Source: Candidatus Hydrogenedentota bacterium (lineage in GTDB: Bacteria; Hydrogenedentota; Hydrogenedentia; Hydrogenedentales; JAGMZX01). From it: a stretch of DNA of 47,977 bases. How positions within the stretch are numbered: position 1 is the first letter of the stretch; each line of letters starts with the position of its first letter. Below, piece after piece: positions 41,409 through 47,977 of this stretch. A model generated the notes under the pieces. That model was not told the origin of the DNA. It saw nothing but the letters and a program-made list of their open reading frames with translations, and did no database searches. The position numbers and the translations under genes are program-made. The stretch is from assembly GCA_018005585.1 (NCBI GenBank), contig JAGMZX010000002.1, forward strand, positions 1 through 47,977, read 5' to 3'.

Positions 41409-43061
41409 ATGATTCGCGCGCATCTTTGCATGGTGGGGATAGCGGTTCTTGCGGCGGCGGACTGTTCTGGGCTGGCCGTCACGCCTGCGGACGCGTCGGT
41501 CAAGCCGATGAACGGGGACGGTACGTTGAAAAACGGCGAACTGCTGGGCGAATTCCTGGCCGTAGGGTCGCCGGGCGGCTATCGGGTCACGGCGCGTGTT
41601 GCCGGAATCGGCGCGGGCTCCGGTAATCGTTACGTTGCGCTGAGCGTGGACCGCACGCCGTGGCGGATCGTAGCGGTGCAAAGCGATGTCGTCGCGGAAT
41701 ATGCCTTTGACTGTGCGCTGACGGGGCCATCGCACGTAGTCGGTGTGCAGGCGCTCGGCGATGGCAAAGAGGAGGGACCGTTGCTCCGCGTGGAATCGGT
41801 GACGGTTGCGCCTGCCGCAGAGGGGCCGGAACCGGGGAAAAGCTCCGTCACGGCGTGGAACGGAGACGCGGAGGCGCGCGAGGCGGCCGTGCTGGCGCAA
41901 AGCGCCGACGCGATTCGCGTGCTGCGGATGAGCCCGGCGGTCGTGACGGTGCTGGACCCGAAAGGCAAACCCGCGCAGGGCGCGAAGGTATGGATTGAGC
42001 AGACGAATCATGCCTTCCTTTTCGGCTGCAACATCTGCGGTTGGGAGCAGTTTGGAGACCGCCGGCTGGACGACGCATACAAGGAGCGTTTCGCGGAACT
42101 CTTCAACTACGCTACGCATCCCTTCTACTGGATGCTCTATGAACCAGAGCGGGGTAAGCCGAATTATGCGTATACGGATGCGGTGCTGTCGTGGTGCGCG
42201 GCGCGGGGAATACAGGCGAAGGGACATCCGCTGTTGTGGGCGAACAAAGCCGGCGTGCCCCCGTGGTCGGACGGTCAGCCGCCGCAAGGCGTGCAGCGGC
42301 GGCGCGTTGAAGACCTGATGCGCCGGTTCGCGGGCAGGGTCGGCTACTGGGAGGTTGTAAACGAGCCGGTGAATGCGCCGGGGCTCGACATTGCCGGGCC
42401 GCACGAGTGGGCGCGCGCGGCGGATCCCGCGGCAAAGCTGGTGATCAATGAATACGGCATATTCTACGAGGGGCACCCGGACTTCTATCGCTTCCTCGCG
42501 CATGCCGTGGAACAGGGGATCCCGTTCGACGTGGTCGGCATCCAAGCCCATGCGCCGCTGCACATGGCATTCCCGTTGGACCGGGTCCGGGCGCTGCTCG
42601 ACCTGTACGGCGGCTTGGGCAAACAGATTCACATCACGGAGTTCACGCCGACGTCGAGCGGCCGCAAAGTCCTGGGAGCGCCTTGGCGCGACGCGTGGGA
42701 TGAGGCGCAGCAGGCCGGCTACGCCGAGCAATTCTACCGGGTGTGTTTCGCCCATCCGGCGGTGACGGCGATCAGCTGGTGGGATTTCTGCGACGTGGGC
42801 GCATGGGCGCCGGGCGGCGGGCTGTTGCGGGAGGATTGCACGCCGAAACCAGCCTTCGAGCGGCTGCGCAAGCTGATTCGCGAAGAGTGGTGGACACGCA
42901 TCGAGACGAACGCGGACGCAAAGGGCGAGGTGGCGTTCAACGGTTTCCAGGGCGCCTATAGGATACGGGCGCGCTACGCGGGCAACGTCGGCGAGGCGGA
43001 ATTCCAGGTCGAGCGGCAAGGCGAGAACCGGTTCGTGCTGCACGTGACCGGCAACCCGTGA
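41409..43061 (+). CDS. Secreted GH10 endo-beta-1,4-xylanase-type enzyme
   Basis: This 550-residue secreted enzyme has a signal peptide (1-23), an N-terminal beta-sandwich (about 35-140) likely to bind carbohydrate, and a GH10 TIM barrel from about 165. Catalytic acid/base Glu319 is in YWEVVNEPVNAPG and nucleophile Glu411 in QIHITEFTPTS. The substrate-site segments FGCNIC, GKPNYAYTDAVLSW, KGHPLLWANK and VVGIQAHAPLHM are conserved. GH10 enzymes cut xylan backbones with retention. A 70-residue C-terminal beta module (about 480-550) follows the barrel. I chose ATG 41409 (GGGAG 7 bases upstream); ATG 41403 is 2 codons earlier. The frame extends far upstream, overlapping the preceding gene, without similarity. 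Confidence 0.93.
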   Translation: MIRAHLCMVGIAVLAAADCSGLAVTPADASVKPMNGDGTLKNGELLGEFLAVGSPGGYRVTARVAGIGAGSGNRYVALSVDRTPWRIVAVQSDVVAEYAFDCALTGPSHVVGVQALGDGKEEGPLLRVESVTVAPAAEGPEPGKSSVTAWNGDAEAREAAVLAQSADAIRVLRMSPAVVTVLDPKGKPAQGAKVWIEQTNHAFLFGCNICGWEQFGDRRLDDAYKERFAELFNYATHPFYWMLYEPERGKPNYAYTDAVLSWCAARGIQAKGHPLLWANKAGVPPWSDGQPPQGVQRRRVEDLMRRFAGRVGYWEVVNEPVNAPGLDIAGPHEWARAADPAAKLVINEYGIFYEGHPDFYRFLAHAVEQGIPFDVVGIQAHAPLHMAFPLDRVRALLDLYGGLGKQIHITEFTPTSSGRKVLGAPWRDAWDEAQQAGYAEQFYRVCFAHPAVTAISWWDFCDVGAWAPGGGLLREDCTPKPAFERLRKLIREEWWTRIETNADAKGEVAFNGFQGAYRIRARYAGNVGEAEFQVERQGENRFVLHVTGNP

Positions 43062-43162
43062 CGGCGGTCTCATCCTCCATGCGCTTTGCGCGGAAAAACG
43101 GGCGAATAGGGTACAATGCAGGCAGAAGACGGGTATCAAGAAACGTTCACTCGCTTGTGGCC

Positions 43163-43191
43163 TTGACGTTGGCGCTTCCTGCTCGTGTCAT
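43163..43191 (+). promoter_or_regulatory. Possible promoter of giant beta-helix gene
   Basis: TTGACG (43163-43168), 17-bp spacer, TGTCAT (43186-43191), 28 bp before the GTG. The -10 is poor; a TACAAT at about 43114-43119 lacks a -35. Confidence 0.3.
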
Positions 43192-43218
43192 AGGGTGAAT
43201 CGAACGGACGGAGGCCGG

Positions 43219-46200
43219 GTGCGTCCTTCTATCTGCCAGTTGCTGCGCGTGCGGTTCCTGATGCGGCGAATTGCCGCGTTTGCCGCCGTGTTATGCCTGC
43301 TGGCGTTTCCCGCGAACGCTGCTACGAAGGTTTTCTACGTCGCGACGAATGGGAATGACGCATGGTCCGGCACGCTGCCCGCGCCGAACGGGCCGCAAAC
43401 CGATGGCCCGCTTGCCACGCTGCCCGGCGCGCGCAACAAGGTGCGCGCGTGGAAAACCGGCAACGGCGGCACGCTGCCCGGCCCGGTGGAGGTGCAGTTC
43501 CGGGGCGGCGTATACCGCTTCGAACAGACCGTTTCCTTCGACTATGACGACGCAGGCGCGTTCGGCAAGACGGTCACGTACAAGGCGTATCCCGGCGAAA
43601 CGCCCGTCTTCAGCGGCGGACGCCCGGTTACGGGCTGGACACAGGCGGGCGCGCTCTGGCGCGCGGCGTTGCCGCAGGTCGCCGCGGGCACGTGGTGGTT
43701 CGGCGTGCTCTACGTGGACGGCGAACTGCTTCCGCCCGCCCGGGATCCGAATTTCGAGGATGACCCGGGCGATGCGGACGGCGACAGGTTTTTCAATGCG
43801 CTGGGCGGCGTTGACGGCGCGGCGGAAAGCCTCTATTACGCCGCGGCTGACTTGCAGCCGTGCCAAAACCCGAACGATGTGCTCTACATGGTGCTCCACA
43901 AGTGGGACGTTTCCTTCCACCGGTTGCAGACCCTCGACGAGACGGACCGGATCATTACGTTCCAGGATATCGACAGCGGTACGACCGGGGCCGACCATGC
44001 GGCGTTCGTGGCGGCGTCTGAGCGGCAGCGGTACTGCGTGTATCATGCGTACGAAGCGCTCGACGCGCCCGGCGAGTGGTGGCTCGACCGCGCGACCGGT
44101 TATCTCTATTACTATCCGAAACCTGGCGAGAGCATGGCGGGTACCGAGGTGATCGCTCCGGTGGTCGAGCGTCTCGTCGAGTTCAAAAGCACGAAGACGT
44201 TTCCGTTGAGTTACGTGACGCTGCAGGGACTGTCTTTTCAGCACACGGACTACGCGTTTGGGCCGAACGCGCTGCGCCCCGCGTACTACGGGTTGAGCGA
44301 AGCGCTGGCGCTCACGAAACTGCCCGGTGCGCTCGAATGCACGAAGGTGAGCGACTGCGTCATCGAAGACTGCGAATTCGCGCATCTGGCGGCCCACGGC
44401 GTGCTCCTGCTCGGAGCGTGCACGAACAACACGATCCGGCGCAATCACCTCCATGATCTCGGGGCCGGCGCCATCGACGTGGGCCGCGACTACGTCATCG
44501 GCACGAGCGGCAACATCATCGACAATAACTGGGTCCACCACGGCAGCAAGACGTTCCTGGGCGCGGTGGGCATTCGTATTGGCGCTTCCTCCTATAACGA
44601 GGTGACGCACAACGACGTGTCCGATTACAACTACTCGGGTATCTCCGTCGGCTGGACGGTCGGGTACGGGACCAGTTCGGCCCACGACAACCTCATCGAG
44701 AAGAATCATGTCCATCACATCGGACAGCAGCGCATTTTGAGCGACATGGGGCTGATCTACCTGGTCGGGGAGGCGCCGGGCACGCTCGTGAACAACAACT
44801 ACTGTCACGACGTGGCGGTGTACGACCGCGGCTACGGCGGCTGGGGCATTTACCTGGACGAGGGCAGTTCGAACGTCACTATCCGCAACAACATCGTTCA
44901 CAGCACGAGCGACGGCGCGTTCCACCTGCACTATGGCCGTAATAACCTGATCGAGAACAACATTTTCGCCTGGTCGGAGGAAGCACAGGTATTTCGCACG
45001 CGCCTCGAGCCTGAGGCCTACCAGTCTTTTGATTTCCTGCGCAATATCATCTACTTCAACAATGATATCCTTATGACCGGCGGTTGGGAGGACCTGAAAT
45101 ACCTCTTTGACTACAACTGCTACTGGGACACGACCAGCGGCGAGTTTGTGTTTCCCGCGGGCACGTTCGCGCAGTGGCAGGCCGCGGGCCAGGACGTGCA
45201 CAGCCGCATCGCGAATCCGCTCTTCAATGACGCCGAACATTACGACTTCACGCTGAATCCGGCGTCGCCCGCCGTCACCCAACTCGGGTTCGTGCCCATC
45301 AGCATCGGCGACGCGGGCCTGTACGGGACGGCCGAATGGATGGCCGGTCCCGGTACGATCGCGCACCCGCCGACGCCGTTGCCCACGGCGCCCGAAGGCT
45401 TCACGTACAGCTACGATTTCGAAGCGTGGGCGCCGGGCTCGCTGCCGGACGGATGGGAAGTCTACACCGACTTGGACCCGGACCCCACGCGGGTGGCCGT
45501 GACCGAAGACACCGCGGCGCGCGGCAGCCGGTCGCTCCGCATGCGCGACGCCACGGGCCTGCCCTATTTGTGGATGCCGGTTGCCTTTCTGCGGCCCAAT
45601 TACCGCATGGGTCTTGGCGTATTCCGCACGTGGATACGCCTGAGCGAAGACGCGCTGTTCGTGCTCGAAGGCCGCGACGAGGAATCGCCGGGCGTCTATA
45701 CCGTCGGCCCAAATCTCATCCTGGCCGACTGGGGACTCAGCATCTCGGGCGTTGTCCACGACCCCCCGCCCCGTAATACGTGGTTCTATCTGGAAATAAC
45801 GGCGCCGCTCGGAGACGATGCCGATGGCGCCTTTGACCTGACCGTGTGGACGCCCGGAGACGGCTGGACCACCTACGCCGACCAGCCGTGCGAGGACCCG
45901 CTATTCCACCGGATGACCTGGATAGGCGCGGTGTCCTACACGGATACGGCGGACACCATCTGGGTGGATGACGTAGAGACCTTCACGGTCGGTCCCGGTG
46001 CGGACGCGGACAACGACGGCATCCTGGACTGGGCGGACGGCGCCGTCGATTTCGACAACGACGGCCTGCCGAACTACCAGGACAATGACAGCGACGGTGA
46101 CGGCATATCCGATGCGGATGAGTACAGCGGCGTTCGGAGCAGTGATGACTTTGACGGCGACGGCCGCCTCAACTTCCTGGACACCGACAGCGATGGCGAT

Positions 46201-47977
46201 TCGGTCGCGGATGTGACCGAAGGCGGCGGTGACCCCGACGGCGACGGGAAGCCAAGTTTCCTGGACAATGACAGCGATGGCAACGGCATCCTGGACAGCG
46301 CGGAGATTCCCGGCGACCTGGACGGCGACGGCAAGGCGAATGGCATCGACCTGGACGATGACGGCGATTTGATCAACGACACGACCGATGGGATGGGCGA
46401 CCTGGACAGCGACGGCACGCCGAATTACCGCGATACGGACAGCGATGGCGACGGCGTAAACGACCGCACCGAAGGCGCTGGGGACGCGGACAGCGATGGC
46501 ACGCCGAATTACCGCGACCTGGACAGCGACGGCAACGGCATATGGGACGTGGCCGAGGGCGGCGCGGACCACGACGCCGATGGCCTGCCGGATTGTATCG
46601 ACCCGGATAACGACGACGACGGTATCCTCGACCAGGTGGAAGGCGCCGGCGATCCGGACAGCGACGGCATACCCAATTACAGTGACAGCGACGCGGACGG
46701 CGACGGCATCCCGGACCAGGTGGAAGGGGTGGCCGACGTTGACGGCGACGGCAAGCCCAATTTCCTCGACACGGATGCGGACGGCGACGGCGTGAATGAT
46801 GCCGATGAAGCACCCGGCGACGCGGACGGCGACGGCTTGCCCAACTACCTCGACGACGACAGCGACAACAACGGTGTCAACGACCTCCAGGAAGGCACAG
46901 CGGACCGGGACGGCGACGACATCCCCGATTTCCTCGATACGGACAACGATGGCGACGGCATCCCGGATACGACGGAAGGCGCAGGCGACGCGGATAGCGA
47001 CGGCACGTCCAATTACAACGACGCGGACTCCGATGGAGACGGCATCCCCGACCTGACGGAGGGCATCACCGACCCAGACGGCGACGGCAAAGCCAATTTC
47101 CTGGATACGGACGCGGACGACGATGGAATCGGCGATGCTGTCGAAACGGCGAACGATGCGGACGGGGACGGCACGGGCAACTACCTCGATCTGGACAGCG
47201 ACGGCAACGGCCTCAATGACGCCTCCGAAGGCGTTGTGGACCGCGACTCCGACGGCAAACCGGACTTCCTTGACCTGGACAACGACGGCGACGACATCCT
47301 GGATGCGACCGAAGGTCTGGCGGACCGGGACGGAGACGGCACGGCGAACCTCAATGATACGGACGCGGACGGCGACGGGTTCGGCGACGCCGTAGAGGGG
47401 CTCGGCAATCCCGACGGCGACGGTTTCCCCAACTACCTGGACCTGGACAGCGACGGGAACGGCATCGGCGACGCCGTAGAGGGGAATGCCGACCTGGACG
47501 GGGACACGACGCCCAATTATCTCGACCTGGACAACGACGGCGACGGCATCAACGATATCGCGGAGGGCACGGGCGACACGGACGGCGATGGCACGCCGAA
47601 CCACAACGACACGGACGCGGACGGCGACACCATCCCGGACCAGACCGAAGGGACCGTGGACGCCGACATCGATGGCAAGCCGAATTTCCTCGATACCGAC
47701 GCGGACGGCGACGGCATCCCCGACCTGAGCGAGAAAACCGGCGACCCGGACGGCGATGGCATTCCGAACTACCTGGACCGGGACAGCGATGGCAACGGGA
47801 TCGACGACAGTATCGAGGGCGTCGCGGACATTGACGGCGACGGCAAGCCAAACTACCGCGACCCGGACAACGACGGCGACGGCATCTCCGACCAGGCCGA
47901 GGGTCTGGGCGACCCGGACGGCGACACCGTCCCCAACTGTAACGACACGGACGCGGACGGCGACGGGATCAACGATG
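43219..47977 (+). CDS. Giant secreted beta-helix protein with calcium-binding repeats (partial, 3' end off window)
   Basis: At least 1586 codons stay open to the window edge. A signal peptide (about 15-37) is followed by FYVATNGNDAWSG and a right-handed parallel beta-helix (about 38-710) with Asn/His-rich coils (NNYCHD, IRNNIVH, LIENNIF). A LamG-like jelly roll (about 720-925) is introduced by GFTYSYDFEAWAPGSLPDGW. From residue about 928 there are at least 23 Asp-rich units of 28 residues resembling thrombospondin type 3 repeats. Likely a calcium-stiffened surface enzyme or adhesin acting on polysaccharide (inference). The GTG at 43219 was chosen because GGAGG lies 5 bases upstream; ATG 43261 shares the frame but has no site. 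The gene is incomplete at 47977. Confidence 0.88.
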   Translation, partial: MRPSICQLLRVRFLMRRIAAFAAVLCLLAFPANAATKVFYVATNGNDAWSGTLPAPNGPQTDGPLATLPGARNKVRAWKTGNGGTLPGPVEVQFRGGVYRFEQTVSFDYDDAGAFGKTVTYKAYPGETPVFSGGRPVTGWTQAGALWRAALPQVAAGTWWFGVLYVDGELLPPARDPNFEDDPGDADGDRFFNALGGVDGAAESLYYAAADLQPCQNPNDVLYMVLHKWDVSFHRLQTLDETDRIITFQDIDSGTTGADHAAFVAASERQRYCVYHAYEALDAPGEWWLDRATGYLYYYPKPGESMAGTEVIAPVVERLVEFKSTKTFPLSYVTLQGLSFQHTDYAFGPNALRPAYYGLSEALALTKLPGALECTKVSDCVIEDCEFAHLAAHGVLLLGACTNNTIRRNHLHDLGAGAIDVGRDYVIGTSGNIIDNNWVHHGSKTFLGAVGIRIGASSYNEVTHNDVSDYNYSGISVGWTVGYGTSSAHDNLIEKNHVHHIGQQRILSDMGLIYLVGEAPGTLVNNNYCHDVAVYDRGYGGWGIYLDEGSSNVTIRNNIVHSTSDGAFHLHYGRNNLIENNIFAWSEEAQVFRTRLEPEAYQSFDFLRNIIYFNNDILMTGGWEDLKYLFDYNCYWDTTSGEFVFPAGTFAQWQAAGQDVHSRIANPLFNDAEHYDFTLNPASPAVTQLGFVPISIGDAGLYGTAEWMAGPGTIAHPPTPLPTAPEGFTYSYDFEAWAPGSLPDGWEVYTDLDPDPTRVAVTEDTAARGSRSLRMRDATGLPYLWMPVAFLRPNYRMGLGVFRTWIRLSEDALFVLEGRDEESPGVYTVGPNLILADWGLSISGVVHDPPPRNTWFYLEITAPLGDDADGAFDLTVWTPGDGWTTYADQPCEDPLFHRMTWIGAVSYTDTADTIWVDDVETFTVGPGADADNDGILDWADGAVDFDNDGLPNYQDNDSDGDGISDADEYSGVRSSDDFDGDGRLNFLDTDSDGDSVADVTEGGGDPDGDGKPSFLDNDSDGNGILDSAEIPGDLDGDGKANGIDLDDDGDLINDTTDGMGDLDSDGTPNYRDTDSDGDGVNDRTEGAGDADSDGTPNYRDLDSDGNGIWDVAEGGADHDADGLPDCIDPDNDDDGILDQVEGAGDPDSDGIPNYSDSDADGDGIPDQVEGVADVDGDGKPNFLDTDADGDGVNDADEAPGDADGDGLPNYLDDDSDNNGVNDLQEGTADRDGDDIPDFLDTDNDGDGIPDTTEGAGDADSDGTSNYNDADSDGDGIPDLTEGITDPDGDGKANFLDTDADDDGIGDAVETANDADGDGTGNYLDLDSDGNGLNDASEGVVDRDSDGKPDFLDLDNDGDDILDATEGLADRDGDGTANLNDTDADGDGFGDAVEGLGNPDGDGFPNYLDLDSDGNGIGDAVEGNADLDGDTTPNYLDLDNDGDGINDIAEGTGDTDGDGTPNHNDTDADGDTIPDQTEGTVDADIDGKPNFLDTDADGDGIPDLSEKTGDPDGDGIPNYLDRDSDGNGIDDSIEGVADIDGDGKPNYRDPDNDGDGISDQAEGLGDPDGDTVPNCNDTDADGDGIND
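46000..47977 (+). repeat. Tandem 84-bp repeats, at least 23 units
   Basis: The in-frame repeats are of 84 bp and 28 residues, consensus EGxGDxDGDGxPNYLDxDSD followed by GDGIxD. I count 23 units by the PNYLDxDSDGDGI-type core, and the array runs off the right edge. Units are diverged at the DNA level (different codons and Asp/Asn/Ser choices), so this is an old array under protein selection rather than a recent expansion. Confidence 0.9.

Noticed and set aside
43291-45759. 822-residue minus-strand open frame
   Set aside because: Shadow of the beta-helix coding strand; Arg/Val/Ala-rich without motifs.
45901-47604. 567-residue minus-strand open frame rich in Val/Ala
   Set aside because: It is antisense to the Asp-rich repeats; the GAC/GGC codons read backwards give GTC/GCC with no stops. 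The plus frame has signal peptide, domains and Ca motifs.
46000-47977. CRISPR or satellite-like array
   Set aside because: The 84-bp units are in frame, diverged and code for calcium-binding repeats; there are no identical repeats with unique spacers.

Overview
The window is a GC-rich (roughly 60-65% by eye), densely coded stretch of a Gram-negative-type bacterial chromosome. It holds single-copy housekeeping genes (truA, thiD, folD, leuS, icd, serA), many lipoprotein and Sec signal peptides, multiheme c-type cytochromes and large secreted carbohydrate-active or adhesive proteins. I saw no transposase, integrase, CRISPR array, tRNA or rRNA. The mix suggests an uncultivated free-living lineage such as Hydrogenedentota or another group near the PVC bacteria. 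That placement is inference and no marker here proves it.

Region 1 (about 1-5.5 kb) is housekeeping: truA, a small zinc-ribbon membrane protein, trxA divergent from a biosynthetic thiolase, then thiD convergent with folD. Region 2 (5.75-13.5 kb) is the most striking block. A single polypeptide fusing an 11-heme cytochrome c to a membrane cytochrome b561-like module is divergent from a two-component system whose kinase carries a CXXCH heme-attachment motif in its periplasmic sensor. A tetraheme c554-type cytochrome and an OmcA/MtrC-type decaheme outer-membrane lipoprotein with a collagen-like Gly-Pro-X stalk follow. Together they look like a route from the quinone pool through the periplasm to the cell surface, with its own redox or ligand sensor.

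Region 3 (13.7-19 kb) has nucleotide- and DNA-related genes: a CYTH phosphohydrolase, an HD nucleotidase 4 bp downstream of a DnaA-like AAA+ ATPase with a very long coiled coil, a uracil-DNA glycosylase, a flavodoxin-fold oxidoreductase and a compact GHKL ATPase. Region 4 (19-33 kb) holds leuS, a beta-helix pectate-lyase-like lipoprotein, glpK, small envelope proteins, a lipoprotein/PIG-L deacetylase/SIMPL run, and a minus-strand serA-icd-histidine kinase operon. Region 5 (33.4 kb to the end) has an orphan PilT-type ATPase with a 138-residue N-terminal extension, an 8-repeat BACON-like surface protein with a CCC-plus-transmembrane tail, a probable TIM-barrel glycoside hydrolase, a GH10 xylanase-type enzyme and the first 1586 codons of a giant beta-helix protein ending in at least 23 Asp-rich calcium-binding repeats of 28 residues. 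This looks like a polysaccharide capture and degradation locus.

Several promoters read well as sigma70-like (TTG-rich -35, 17-18 bp, TAnnnT -10), and this agreement helped fix the starts. Most gene-end hairpins lack a U-tract. The clear exceptions are the hairpins at 320-349, after glpK and after the BACON-like gene.
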